Positions 12,819-24,110 of a DNA stretch of 64,000 nucleotides are shown here, in pieces. Below the pieces are notes generated by a model, which saw only the letters and a program-made list of their open reading frames with translations, had not been told where the DNA came from and did not search any database. Source of the DNA: Eutreptiella sp. 'Long Island Sound 2002' (taxonomy: Eukaryota; Euglenozoa; Euglenophyceae; Eutreptiales; Eutreptiaceae); the NCBI GenBank assembly GCA_964036045.1, contig OZ038381.1:111278922-111342921 (forward strand), in the 5' to 3' direction. A program made the translations under genes and the position numbers. Within the stretch, counting starts at the first letter, position 1. The number at the start of each line of letters is the position of its first letter.

Positions 12819-12973
12819 CTAGTGATGGGCGACTGGTAGGGCTTGATACTGCGCCAGCCTATCGGCAGCAGCATCAGGCCGGGACTGCAGGGACGGGAGC
12901 TGCGAAAGAGTTTGGGTGATTGTCATATAAAGGCTTTGAGAGCTGTAGGACAGCGAAACAGTGGTGAGTGGGG

Positions 12974-13038
12974 CAAATTCGTGTGAAATTGGTACAAATT
13001 TAATACCAGTTTCGTACGAATTCGTACGAAATTCATAC
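12974..13038. promoter_or_regulatory. Palindromic GTACGAATTT block 3
   Basis: AAATTCGTGTGAAATTGGTAC followed by TTTCGTACGAATTCGTACG, about 155 bp upstream of the minus-strand ORF that begins at 12818. Confidence 0.45.
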
Positions 13039-13377
13039 TCTCGGTTTCGGGGAATCATGCGTGAATCTATGTGTGAATTTCGTTGACTTCACACTAGATT
13101 CGACCGAACACCACCAAATATGTCATACCAGGCTGCTAGTTTAAAACCTCAAATTTGCACAAATTGATTGTACCACCATTTTGGCGAAGATAGCACGAGA
13201 AACACACACCATGGCACCAAGTTACGCGCAAATCACAGCTAAAAGTTGCCAAATTCGCACTACCGTGAATCTCCCAATCAAACGGCCGCTTCACGCAGGG
13301 TGCATGATACCGCGAGCCTGTGTGCACTTCCGGGGTTTCCTATCATGCTTGGCATGCCTTGTCATCATTTTTGGCAG

Positions 13378-13668
13378 CTAATGCGCGACCAGCCATTTGC
13401 GGCTTTCGGCTTGGGGCTCGTGCATTCTCAATACTTCTAGGACGAGCCTGCTATGCATGACGATTACAACCTCATGTCACAGAACGTGGTTGGGAAGCTT
13501 CATCACAAGCACGGGCATGTTGGTCCTTCTCCCGTGGTGGCACTGAGTGTCAAAGGCATTGTTCCGCGGGGAAGGCGGCGCGGCATCATTGGTGCGCCCA
13601 GCGGAGCCACACAAAATTAGTTACCGGTTCCAATTGGTTGCATTGCCTGGAGAGTTTGGGTGAGGTGC
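13378..13668 (+). CDS. Exon-like fragment, unknown
   Basis: A TTTTTGGCAG acceptor-like end precedes a frame beginning LMRDQPFAAFGLGLVHSQYF. The frame continues through TAG at 13438 and 13618 into LPVPIGCIAWRVW and stops at a possible donor (GTGAGG). The middle contains NVVGKLHHKHGHVGPSPVVA. No family is recognised. It could be the 5' part of the gene at 14038-15018. Confidence 0.35.
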
Positions 13669-14037
13669 GCTACACGCGACGCCGCAAGCCCCCCCACCCC
13701 CTTTTCCACCCCCTTGCCCCCCACATCCTTGTGTCATTGGAAACACAGTGGACAGAAAAACCTAATGTCCATCAAAAAATAAGGTTCCAATGCAACTGAG
13801 GTTGACAAATTAGTGCAATGCGGTAAAGTTCAAAATTCATGGATGCCCCCTTCCTTTCCCGCATCCTGCCCCTTCCTGTGGCATCCTAGGCAAGTGTTCC
13901 CCCTGCCTCGGTGAAGTGATCCCCCGCCATCCTGGGCACGACCGCCCCCCCATCCTGGGCAGGATCCCCCATTCCCGAGACCATCCTCGGCCCAATCCTC
14001 TTCATGTTGTGTTCCCTTCTTAATTTTTCTTTACACC

Positions 14038-15018
14038 ATGGCACCCAACGCACGCATGGCGGGTGCTGAACCCGCACAGCCGGCGCCAAAGACAACACCC
14101 ACCACGTCCGTAGCCCCCTTGCCTCATCCCATCCACCCCATCTTGGGCAATTCGTGGGATACCGTCCGCAAAGCAATTGGCAACCGCGGGGGGGCTCGAC
14201 CATCGGCCCTCCAACAAACCGTCAACATGAACGAGGTTCCTTGATGCGTGCACTTGACGCACACGACCACGTATTGCCGGATCTTGATGAAGACGAACTT
14301 GTAGGATGATAGAAATCCTTGTTCTGTGTCGGATTTTCTTCATAATATCTTGGAGAGGAAATCGCAAATGTATGCATTGCAAATTCGCTTGCGGGTACAC
14401 GACAATAAAGATATCGCTACATCCCTATATCGCCAACCTATAAAGCCCCGCTTTACATGAAGTCCCTACTTCAGCCTCCACGCATCTTATTTGCAATCAC
14501 GAAGAAGGCAAAAAAATTCGAAAAGGAGGAATCACATCCTCCTGTTGTGAAGCGTGAGGAGTACTATCTGAAACTGCACGACCCGGGTTTCAATTGCCAG
14601 TGCATTGATTGGCAACAAGGACGGGCCTTGAGTGGCACTTTGAGGTGCCCGCCTGGAATTAACCGCTTTGCTGTTTGAGTGCCGGGGCCATGGTCTTTCC
14701 ATATCAATCACAACCTTGATGTTTGGGCACAAGTGACGCCCACAAGCAACTCACAAATGAGGCGGTCGTGAACTACGGCATGGAGCTGTTGGTCAACAAG
14801 CAGCACTAGGTGTGCCTTGGCCTCCAGTCTGCGGACAAAGCCGTCACCAACGAGGATGGCGCCAAAACGCTTCCTGCGGATCAAGTTGAGGGCATCTTCA
14901 ACGCCGAGGTTCCGGGCCCCATTCGCAACCCACATGACAAGACGCGATCCGTGATGTACACCAAGTTCCCCGGGTACCAGCATGGAAGGAACTTTTGTTC
15001 ATCACAATTTCTTTTATG
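14038..15018 (+). CDS. Unknown gene, broken or multi-exon
   Basis: An ATG in good context (ACACCATGGC) starts MAPNARMAGAEPAQPAPKTT, a Pro/Ala-rich N-terminus. Around 14240 the frame slips to LMRALDAHDHVLPDLDEDEL, followed by a GTAGGATG donor-like site. A later segment reads KKAKKFEKEESHPPVVKREE and GTLRCPPGINRFAV. The last segment, from 14725, reads LTNEAVVNYGMELLVNKQH, passes TAG at 14807, and goes on with VCLGLQSADKAVTNEDGAK to TGA at 15016. Exon borders are not certain. Function unknown. Confidence 0.35.
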
Positions 15019-15161
15019 AAAAATAAACATATTTTGCTCTCGCTAGGGTAGCCATGGGCCATTGTTATCAAAAATTTGGGGGGCTGGATCAGCACCCTCG
15101 AGGTGAGGTGTTTCTTGTGGACCGTGGTTTTTGTGTAAAACTTGCCATTTTTTTGAGTTTT

Positions 15162-15961
15162 TTTGCAAAATATGAAAACATCCTCTCATGTCCATAATTC
15201 CGTTCATAATTCAATTCAGAACTCAAAACTCGTTTTATGACCCCGTCGATCGCATTATGACCGCGTTTTAAGACGCGTTTTCTGAACAGCCGCATAGGCA
15301 CACAAATCTTGCTCAATTTTCAATTTGTTGTGCCCACTTCACTCCTTTTCCGTGTCCCTTGTCCTTGCTTGTTTTTGCCGCCCTACACCTCACAGCTTGG
15401 CCTATTTGGTACTCCCAAAGGGGGGCCGTGGCCTAGGTTTCGCCCCCATCCGGGGCCTGGGCATGGGTTTGGGCTGGGGGTTTGGCCGAGGGCTGCGTTG
15501 GGGCATCCACCTCCATCGGGGCCGCCTGAGGGGCATCTTTGGACTGGGGCTGGGGCGCTTGCTTTGCAAAATATGAAAACAGCCTCTCCTGTCCATAATT
15601 CAATTCATAATTCAATTCATAATCCACAACTCGTTTTATGACCCCGTCGATCGCATTATGAGCGCGTTTAGAGACACCTTTTTTGAACAGCTGTATAGGC
15701 ACACAAAACTTGCTCAATTTTTAGTTTGTTGTGTCCACTTCACTCCTTTTCCGTGTCCCTTGTCCTTGCTTGTTCTTGCCGCCCTGCACCTCACAGCTTG
15801 GCCTATTTGAGTACTCCCAAAGGGGGGCCGTGGCCTGGGTTTCGCCCCCATCCGGGGCCTGGGCATGGGTTTGGGCAGGGGGTGGCGCTGGGGGATTGGC
15901 CGAGGGCTGCGTTGGGGCATCCACCTCCATGGGGGCATGGGGGCATCTTTGGACTGGGGCT
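15162..15961. repeat. Direct duplication, period 401 bp
   Basis: TTTGCAAAATATGAAAACA begins at 15162 and again at 15563. Both copies continue through a GTTCATAA/TTATGAAC-like AT-rich part into a GC-rich part. A third copy of the same unit, in the same orientation, lies at about 45755-46120. Confidence 0.85.
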
Positions 15962-16676
15962 AGGGCTTGCTTAGCCTCAAGGTTGGGGTCAGGCTTTGCG
16001 GGCTGAGGGCCGGTCTAGGCGGCGGGTCAGGGCCCGGTTTGGGATTAGGCTTCTTTTTGGGCTTGGCGGCCTTCCTAACCGCAACAGCAACCTTCCACTG
16101 CTCCCAATGTGTGGCTGTTGAAGCATGGGAGGCATACAACAGATGCCTATCAACCCGAAAAATCTCCTTTTCCCCTCGGTGTTCCACCCCAACTCCCTCC
16201 CCCCCCCCGCACAAACAGGGTCACAACCCCCGGGTATACACCATCGGTGCAGGGCACAAAATCCTGTGCACCAAGCAGGAGGTAAGGTGGCTAATCCCCC
16301 AAAGATCAGGGTCCCTCACGCTGCTTTTGGACGGGGGAGGGCTTTGCTCGGGAGCAGCTGCGGGGATGGGAGGGGTCAACCCACAACTGGACAATGGGAT
16401 CTCCTCAGCAGCACAGCCCTCCCACCCCAACTCACCCAGGCTAGACGAGCACGGCAAATTCGCCACCCAAGTGTCCATTATGCCCCACCAGCGGGGTTCG
16501 GGGATGCGGGGTGAGCGGCGGGGGGTTCCCCGCGGGAATGGGGTTGAGGGCAAGGAGGAGCTTGAGGTAGCTGTGGGGAGGGAGCTTGAGCTTGAGCTTG
16601 AGCTTGAGCTTGAGCTGGAGCTTGACCTTGGGGTGGAGCCGAGGCTGCACACGCTGCTCCTGTGGACGTGGTAGAA
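15404..16676 (-). CDS. Pro/Gln/Ala-rich coding fragments linked to family B
   Basis: On the minus strand the GC-rich halves of the 401-bp duplication read APQPQSKDAPQAAPMEVDAP and KPPAQTHAQAPDGGETQATA. The segment further upstream reads AQAQAQAPSPQLPQAP through a hexanucleotide repeat. The AT-rich halves between them look like introns ending in TTTTGCAAAG or similar. The arrangement suggests duplicated exon-plus-intron units downstream of gene B. No function is inferred. Confidence 0.35.
16582..16626. repeat. Hexanucleotide microsatellite (GAGCTT)n
   Basis: About seven uninterrupted or near-perfect GAGCTT units. In the minus-strand frame it encodes an Ala-Gln alternation. Confidence 0.9.
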
Positions 16677-16805
16677 GCTGTTCATAAATCTTTCAAAAAA
16701 CCGGTTAATAGTTCATCATTTGATAAGTCGGTTTAAAAATCATTTATGAAGGTGGTTTCTGTTTTATGAACGCCGAATTATGAACGCAATATGAACGCGA
16801 ACAAC
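16677..16805 (-). other. GTTCATAA-type intron-like segment
   Basis: AT-rich segment with GTTCATAA near one end and inverted TTATGAACGC copies near the other, like the introns of family copies B and C. Confidence 0.45.
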
Positions 16806-17021
16806 AACAGACAGACAGCATACCACCAGTGCGAGGGTCGTCTTCTGACTCTCCTCCAACAGCTTCCTTAGCTGGGCGGCGTCCATGGAGTGGGGGTGCG
16901 GGTAAGAGTGCAGTGGAACGGGAAGCAATGATTGTCGAGCAAGTTTGGGAAGGGTGGTTTCTAACCTTTGATGTGCCGTCATTGCACTATAACCTCCCAC
17001 ACGCCACGGCTTGCAATGCCT

Positions 17022-18770
17022 TCAATTCCAAGCATCACCCACCCGACCACCCTTCACCCAAGCGCCCTCTCCGACCCACATTTATTACTCTTCGCCCATC
17101 CTAGAACTATGCCCACTGTACCCCTTCTTCAAAATACAATTGATGTGCTCCACTATGTTCCCCGACACGGCAGCCAATCCCACCTCGCATGCATCCGCAC
17201 TCTCAAGCATTGTACCACACTCCTCTTCGGAGAACAACAAATAGTGCGAACCTGACTCCCCGTAGCAGTTTTCCCGAAACGCAACCGAAGGTCGATAGGA
17301 AGGACGTGGCACAACCGGAACTTGCGAGAACAAAGTGCGTAGCAATGTTCGCAGCCCCACGACCGCTTGCCACGTGGGGTACTCCTCGATGTATGCAAGC
17401 AGGGGCGCAATATGTTCCCGGGCCCAGAACAGGTTGTGGGCCTCCTCTCCGTCCGGTGCGTTGTGCGCCCTGAATCGCACTCCGCACCGGTTCCGGTACA
17501 GAATTTTCTGTACCTCCCCTGCAACGTCAAGGGGATGGTTTCCCACCTAGTCCTCGAGGAAGGCCACAAAAAGCCTTCCCATGGCCATGCAACAATGCAA
17601 ACTGCACAAAAATACCCGTTTTATGGCTATGACCAATAGCGGCTCGCCGGTGCATCCTGCGGCACCCAAACTTTTCCCGGTCACCCGATACCAACGATGA
17701 TTGGTGGCCTCGGACTCGGTTGTCCTCCGAGCAGCGACGCCATTCCACTGCTCGGCCGTATTGTCTCGCACGGCTTGATTGAAAACACTCCCCAGTTGGG
17801 AAAGCAAGCTGATGCCCAGCACCCGCCGCAGCCACGGTTGGTCCCCCCCAAGGAGGACCGCTACCGGCATCCAGCCGTCGCACCATCAAATTTTTTTGCA
17901 CTCAATAATGGATTGCAAGACCCGTGTTCATCAAAGGTGTTCATACTTTGTGTTCATAGATTGCGTTCATAATTCATGAAACCACAGCACGGTGTCTTAT
18001 CAACGGTATTTTGGAATTATGAACGCGCGAATTATGAACAACATATGAACACGGAAATGCAAACTACAAATTTGCAGCACTTGAGCCCAAATGTGGCCCA
18101 GGGGAACCATATCCTTGTCCCCCGTGACGACCATGCCGACGACCCATAGGAAGGCGGCTGTTTCCGCCTTTAGCCCATGGTTCAATAGACCAATCGATAG
18201 CTGCGATCAACTACCACCGGTGCAGGGTACCCGTCACCCCGCACAAAAAAGGTGAGGGGGCATGGCCAATCAATGGACTGCCACAGGCTAGCCAAGATTG
18301 CACGTATCGCGCCCACGAGGGTAGGGGCCAGCAGCGACCCGACAACGGGGGGTCGCCAAATTCCAGCGAGGAAGACAACGCAGGCGGGGCCGTCAATGAC
18401 TTCCACGTTGCGTCAGATTGGCCCCATGTGGGGATGGCCCGTGGGAAGAGAAGCCTAGTGTGAGCGCTGTAGGCATCACCCCGGGGTGTGATGTACGTAG
18501 ATACCACACAGAAGCTGGACGGGGGTGCACCCAACTCAAGAAGGGGCCCTATCAGATAGGGTGCGGGAAAGAGGGCCTCCGCATACGCACGGATGGCTTG
18601 CACGTTGGTTTTGTGGACCGCCGGGAGGGGAGTCTGGTCAATTGCCTCCGAGAAACGGGCCCGGAGGAGGGACAATGACATCTGTCCTGAAAACTGGTGG
18701 CACCACTGAGCCGAACAACCATCATGTTCAGCTCGGCGATGATACAGGAAGCGTAAGACATAACAAAAAT
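17022..18770 (-). pseudogene. Family A/B/C gene, copy B
   Basis: Exon 1 (about 18770-18072) reads IAELNMMVVRLSGATSFQD, then shifts frame to MSLSLLRARFSEAIDQTPLP, ATWKSLTAPPALSSS and GMVVTGDKDMVPLGHIWAQV. Exon 2 (17912-17022) reads LLGGDQPWLRRVLGISLLSQ, AVRDNTAEQWNGVAARRT, then passes TAG at 17547 into VGNHPLDVAGEVQKILYR. It next passes two adjacent TAA codons (17085 and 17082) and ends at TGA 17022-17024. Its intron has lost both consensus dinucleotides compared with copy C, and exon 2 has an early TGA near 17886 where copy C has Tyr. It is therefore probably dead. Molecular function is not recognised. Confidence 0.6.
17913..18071 (-). other. Intron of copy B with mutated splice sites
   Basis: Aligned with copy C, the donor CAG|GTTTG has become CAA|ATTTG and the acceptor TTGCAG has become TTGCAA. 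The interior keeps several GTTCATAA and TTATGAAC inverted copies. Confidence 0.6.
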
Positions 18771-18862
18771 TGTGGACAAAGAAGTGTTCATAAAAGCTGT
18801 TCCTAATTCATGCTTTATACACGAATCATTCATTTATGTAAAAATCAATTATGAACAGCCGA
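18771..18862 (-). other. GTTCATAA-type intron-like segment upstream of copy B
   Basis: Contains GTTCATAA, CATTTATG and TTATGAAC motifs and directly precedes (on the minus strand) the first recognisable exon of copy B. Confidence 0.4.
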
Positions 18863-19016
18863 TTGGTGCCCAACAGGCCAGTGAAATACAGGGTTTTCCA
18901 TCCCAACAATTGACAATTGGGCAAACGGCATGCCAGTTAGAAATTGAGCGTCTTGTACGCAAGCCATGCGGGGTCCCAGCGGCAGGCATTTTACGGGCTA
19001 CACCCCCCAAATTTAA

Positions 19017-19423
19017 CACTGGCATGCGAAGGGAGAGTATGCATACACCTACTTTAGCCCCATCAACTATGACTCTCCAAGCCGGTGGACTGCCCATTAC
19101 GTGACCGGGTTCATGAGGATTCCTTGCGGAGCGTATCGTTGGCATCAGGCCTCAACCAAGTAATCTTGAAGACTGAGCAAGGCATGATTCTTGTGATTGT
19201 CAAGGGCAAGTGGGTCGGAGTTGCACAAGATGTGGAGTCTGCAGCCAGCCGCGTGCACTGCTTCGATTTATGCCCACCAAGTTCAAAGGACATTGACCCC
19301 TCCGTGGCGCTAGAAGCTAGCTTGCTAACGCCAAACGTCAAGAGGGCTAGTGAGGGCCGATTCCGCTTTTCTTCATCTTTGTTAAATGGAGGGTTTGGAG
19401 CCAGTTTGGGTTTGGGTGTGTAG
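19017..19423 (+). CDS. Coding fragment, unknown
   Basis: A short frame at 19017-19163 has strongly protein-like sequence (HWHAKGEYAYTYFSPINYDS, WTAHYVTGFMRIPCGAYRWH). Overlapping in another frame, 19110-19423 reads LNQVILKTEQGMILVIVKGK and CFDLCPPSSKDIDPSVALEA, to a TAG. They are probably pieces of one gene separated by a frameshift or intron. No family is recognised. Confidence 0.3.
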
Positions 19424-19499
19424 AAACATTTGCATTTGATTTTTGCATCATTTGCTAGATCATGTAGGATTCATGTAACACGTCATTGAATTTATGTTA

Positions 19500-19672
19500 T
19501 TGAGTTTGCAAGGTGCACGGTGCTGAAATTATGAGATTGCAAGGTGCAGCGTGCTGCAATGCTGAGATTGTGAGGTGCAGGGTGCTTAAATTCTGAGACT
19601 GCAAGGTGAAGGGGGTTGAAAGTCTGGGTTTGCAAGGGGCACAGTGGTGAAACTCTGGGGTTGCAAGGTGTG
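19500..19672. repeat. 31-bp tandem repeat, about 5.5 copies
   Basis: Unit close to GAGATTGCAAGGTGCAGGGT followed by GCTGAAATTCT, repeated with substitutions but no indels. Confidence 0.9.
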
Positions 19673-19716
19673 TGTGTGTGTGTGGCTGGGGTGGTGCAGT
19701 ACTGCCGACAATCCTC

Positions 19717-19935
19717 ACCACGATCCCCCATCTTGTCCCCCATCCTGCCCACGACCCCCTAGAGGAGCCCCCACCCTGTCCCCCATCCTGCGGAGGATGT
19801 CCTCCACGATCCTCAATCCTGGCCCGCATCCTATGTTTCCTCTTCCTCCCAGGATCCTCCATCCTGGAACCCATCCTGGCACCCATCCTGGGTCCCTTCT
19901 TCCTGGTTGGCCCCTTCCTGCCCCCCCTCCCGCCA
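19717..19935. repeat. Degenerate CATCCTGG repeat
   Basis: Many CCCATCCTGG, ATCCTCC and CATCCTGC motifs at 10-12 bp spacing. A similar small cluster lies at 13925-14000. Confidence 0.7.
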
Positions 19936-19939
19936 CCCA

Positions 19940-20690
19940 TGCCGTGATTTTTTAGTGTGACCTTGATGTGCGGCCGCGGGTATATATCAAGGGGTTGACA
20001 GAGGACGCAATAGAGACGAAACAGAGTGCCGTTGTGGCATCATCACCGTCAACGGAGGTCATCAATGCCAGTGATGGACAGGAAATCGCGGTGTTGAGTG
20101 GTGTTTTGGAGATTGCGGAGTTCGCCGAGGCCCTGCACGGCCCAACAAGAACTATATGGTAACGCGAGGTTGAACTTGAGCTGCGGGTATGGCGGGTATG
20201 CCTGTTTGTAGGATTGCCCGGGAATTGTTTGAATGACGCAGGACCGAAGTCCTCCTTGAGATGAAGTTCCTGAACCATGAAGAACCATCGCAACCCGACA
20301 AGGGCAAGCGTGTTACGCTGAGTGGTACCTTTTACGAGGTACAAAATTGAATTTGATGTCCTTCGAAAGGGAGAAAAAGCGCAAGGGATTATGGGGTAAA
20401 ATCTGTGATGACCCAGCAACGAAAAGAGTGCAGTGGAAAATGTAAGTTGTGTACAAGAAAAATCGTCTAGTCATGAAATTTTTTTTGCGCTAAATGTGTA
20501 ATTTTCTTTTGCTGTAAGTGGTGCAAAATTATAAAAAACATCAAAACATTGAAAGAATTGCAACTTTTGCAATACATGCACAATATGTACAGCTGCCGGT
20601 TGCGTACAGCACCCCATAGCAACCTTAACGATGGGACGCGGAGTCCACAAAGCACATAGTCCTCTGTGTGGCCACCAATTAGTTGGGACT
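19940..20690. other. No supportable gene
   Basis: A plus-strand frame at 19968-20345 has some protein-like sequence (TEVINASDGQEIAVLSGVLE) but is interrupted and unrecognised. The rest is AT-rich spacer. Confidence 0.4.
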
Positions 20691-20692
20691 CG

Positions 20693-21045
20693 GCCAATAT
20701 AACATCGTTTCACATGGTGTCGGTCATTGGCACTCGGAACAAAATCAGGCTAAAGAAAAAGAGTCCTAACAGGGCCATGGCCAACGCTAGTGCCACCATT
20801 ATAGGCCACCAACGCACTGGTATGGAGCCAATATAACATAGTTTCACAGGGTGTCTGTGATTGGCACTAAACACAAAGTCAAGCCCAAGAAAAGAGTCCT
20901 AACAAGGCCATGGCCAACATCCCGTGTGCAAGCACTGGGAACAAAATCAGGCTCAAGAAAAAGAGTCGTGACAGGGCCATGGCGAACGCGAGTGCCAACA
21001 TTATAGGCCACCAAGGCACTAGCATGGGGCCAATATGATGGCAAT
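20693..21045. repeat. 134-bp tandem repeat with partial copies
   Basis: GCCAATATAACATNGTTTCAC starts at 20693 and 20827. The internal piece AACAAAATCAGGCTCAAGAA with GGGCCATGGC occurs three times. The last copy is partial. Confidence 0.85.
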
Positions 21046-21253
21046 CTTATACGCTCCACCATTAGTACACCAAACGGGCAGAGAAAATACAGCCCACAAA
21101 ACATGCACCCGCTACAAGTAGTTGCAGAATGCACGCTTGTAGATCAAGTCCGTTTTTGTGTCGCTGGAGTTGGGATTAAGGTTAGGATGCAAGGGAGCTA
21201 GACGCATCCACAATACACCAACATAGGCGAGCAACAGCCAAGCCTTCCCTACT

Positions 21254-21949
21254 TTGCTCTGCTATCCTTGGTTACAACCTCCTACCATCTGTCCATGTTC
21301 ATGCTCAAGGGCACGCCCCTTCATTCACAGCCACCGCCCAAGGGGAAGACTCAGCTTGGGCTCACTTGACACCTTGAATGTACACACTCTAGGCTATATC
21401 CATCCAACTTCTTCCCTGCCAGGTTTCTGGTGTCACTAGTCGCCAGTGACACGGGCAACTACCACCTGCAGCATGGAACAAGATTCAATCACGTTGCTCC
21501 TTGTGGCACCACACCGGGGCTGTGGCACACATGTTCCTTGTGTCTTGAAGTTTTGCTCTAGCCTTTGCAGTGAAGACCCAGAAAACAATGCTGATGCCGG
21601 CCGCGCCATTTCTGCGCTCAACAATATTGCAAAAGCATTGAGGAGTTCGATGTCTTGGAACAATATACGTATGCACTTGATTGCAAAGCAAAATACCCCA
21701 GACCCGTAGGAATGTCCTATTGTTGTAGCTTCTGTGTGGGCTGCAACAAAGTCTGGGGATCGTGGGCACTTCCAAAAACGGAAACGCAAGATACATGGTG
21801 ACACGGGCAAAAAGCGCAAGGTTCTTGTCGTACAAAATTGTGATGACAGCGGGGATGACAATGCCCCGCAGGAAATGTGCATGGCTGCCAATGCGCCCTC
21901 TGCAGATTCATCCATGCAGTAGCTCGTCTGGAGCCTCGTCCAGCGGTGA
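21254..21949 (+). CDS. Open frame under the Gln code, unknown
   Basis: An ATG at 21254 opens a frame that passes TAG at 21437, 21707 and 21920 and ends at TGA 21947-21949, about 231 codons. It contains a basic cluster (FQKRKRKIHGDTGKKRKVL) followed by an acidic stretch (NCDDSGDDNAPQEM), which could act as a nuclear localisation region. It lies upstream of the Ty3/gypsy fragment and may belong to the same element. With only TGA as stop, chance frames of this length are not rare. Confidence 0.35.
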
Positions 21950-22386
21950 CATCAGCTCCAGCGCAAGCTCTGCTCATACAGCTCCAGATCAGGCATTGCC
22001 GTTGACTGAGACATTAGTATTGGCTATGACTTCCTTGCGGACACCGATACGACTATACAGCCAGCCCAAAGCTCCATGACACTCTGCAAAGATGACCGTT
22101 TGTCCTGGTGGTCCTCCCAGCTTGCGTTTGAAGAGAGGCATTGGGCACATGCGGAAGGTGAGCAGCATTGCCGCACCTATGGGCAGTCAAGCCCTGCTAA
22201 ACGCCCCCCGACGAATGTGGTTTTAATCCCGAAGCCTTCCAAGAGGCTGTTGTCGTATTGTGAGGAAGCGAGGCATCGGTGGAGGCCTACAGGTCTGCAT
22301 ACTTCGAAAGTCTTCGATTCTGCAAGAGATATTGGCATACCAGGGACTCCGCATGGTTCAAGCGACGGGATGAGTATTTTTGAGGA

Positions 22387-23028
22387 TTGCTATGGACCCA
22401 CTGCAACCCTAAATGTGTGCCCCACACCATTGCGCAAATAAAGTCCAATCGAGCTAGGGCCCTGCTGGTGCTAACGGAGAAAGTGTGGGAAGATGACCGA
22501 ATGGTGACGCTGCAAGGTGATTTGCAACGCATAACCCTCAATTCTTACGAGTTCCCGGCGGGACAGGGCATCTATCAGGATGCTAGGGGCCAAACCCTAG
22601 GCGACACGCCCGGCCGAACCACGGTGGTGTATGTGTACGGCTCACTCTTGGATGAATCTGAAGCCGATATCCGAATGGGCGCGCGCGCAGTTGCTAAGCC
22701 CATGCGCTACATGTTCGCAGCACCATAGCAAGAGGCCAACCAATACACGGACGGGCGTAATGACCTGACCGCCGATGAGCCTGGTGTCGTGGTGAAATAC
22801 AAGCACAACCCTATGCACAACAGCATGTTCCCGAAAGGGAGCAATGATGAGACTAAGTGGTGGGAAGATGACTCCATTGTCTCGGGCGTCTTTGACGGCA
22901 AAACGTTTGTTTGTAGAGTGCTTGACCATTGGGCTGAACAAGATGAGCCGCGCAAAGGAGAGCCCCCCAACATATCGAGATATCCACTGGGCGAAGTGTG
23001 GAATCCATCGCCCCTCCGGAGCCTCTAG
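22387..23028 (+). CDS. Retroelement-associated ORF upstream of the gypsy pol
   Basis: The frame WTHCNPKCVPHTIAQIKSNR and ARALLVLTEKVWEDD recalls the NPPF(x)n...K(A/G)ILI segment carried by some algal and protist LTR elements (a resemblance from memory, not a search). The frame continues through TAG at 22726 (MFAAP, TAG, QEANQYTDGRNDL) into YKHNPMHNSMFPKGSNDE and WWEDDSIVSGVFDGKTFV, to a TAG at 23026. The following 23140-23270 stretch in another frame, FMSKAKGKLKGDYEKNFL, leads into the reverse transcriptase. Confidence 0.45.
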
Positions 23029-23139
23029 GGACCCCCGCGCCTTCGACCCGGAACAAGACGAAGTCCACTTGTCCCGGGATACCCATGTGAGGTCCATGGT
23101 GCAATCACCGACGGAGGCCAAAGCTTTCGCCCACTCCGA

Positions 23140-24110
23140 CCTTCATGTCCAAGGCTAAGGGAAAACTCAAGGGAGATTATGAGAAGAACTTCCTCACTCA
23201 AAAGCCCACGAAAGATCCTCCGATTCGTGGCGTGTATGGTGAAGCAAAAATTCCGCCTATGACAGCCAAATGAGGTCTTCAGGCAACTTCAGTTCGGTTT
23301 GGAGGGAGACTTGGTTGAAGCCATGAAGGCCAAGCTAAAAGAATACATGGAGCGTGGGTGGTTGGAACCATGCACCAGCGAGTGGGCCAACCCTGCCTTT
23401 GTTGGTCCGAAGAAGGTGGCTGGTCGTTGACTACCAAGGGCTCAACGAACCGAGTTCACCTCCCACACCCTGCCCGTCATCGAGGATATGTTACAGAGGC
23501 AACATGGGCGACGGCTCTTCACGGTGATCGACGTGAAACACGGTTGCCACCGGATGCCGTTGGCGCTGGCGCCTCGTGCATGCACTGCCATGTCTACCGC
23601 AGTGGGTCCTTCCAATGGAAGGTAATGCCCATGGGACGTAACAATGGCAATGTGTCTATCCAACGAAGGTGGGAGGACATCCTCAAGCCCGTTGCCGACT
23701 GCGCCGATCCATTTGTCGAGGGGGGAGGGTATGACCGATGAGGAAGTGCTGGCCGCCCATAAAAATGACTTGGGGAGGGTCTTGGATCTCGTGGTCTTAT
23801 TGCAAATAACCGGAAGTGCCGAAAAAGCCACCATCGCAGCCAACAAAGTGAAAGTCGCCGGACACGTGGTTGGCATGGGGCAGCGTAAGCCCATTCGCGC
23901 CCAAAAGCGCCACAAGACGCTCTCGGAAATGCGAGCCTTCGTCGGATTCTGCAACTACTACTCTATTTGTGTCCGGATGTATGCAGAAATGGCCGCCCTG
24001 ATGACGGCCTTGCTAAAAAGGCTACGGAGATGAGACCAAGAAGGGCAGCAAGAAGCCCATCATACGGGACGATGAAGCGAATGATGCCTTTGACAGTTAT
24101 GTGTATCAAG
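23140..24110 (+). pseudogene. Ty3/gypsy-type reverse transcriptase remnant
   Basis: Recognisable gypsy pol blocks appear in order but in several frames: MERGWLEPCTSEWANPAFVG, VVDYQGLNEP, LFTVIDVKHGCHRMPLA, WKVMPMGRNNGN, AGHVVGMGQRKPI and MRAFVGFCNYYSICVRMYAE. At least three frameshifts are needed, and the YxDD catalytic box is replaced by FVEGGGYDR, so it cannot encode an active enzyme as read. Downstream GDETKKGSKKPIIRDDEAND matches the usual connection toward RNase H. No LTRs were found by eye. The satellite starts 100 bp further on. Confidence 0.85.

Noticed and set aside
15726-16674. Plus-strand Gly/Pro-rich ORFs over the 401-bp duplication
   Set aside because: The minus strand reads as the more protein-like P/Q/A-rich sequence and connects with family B; the plus frames are shadows.
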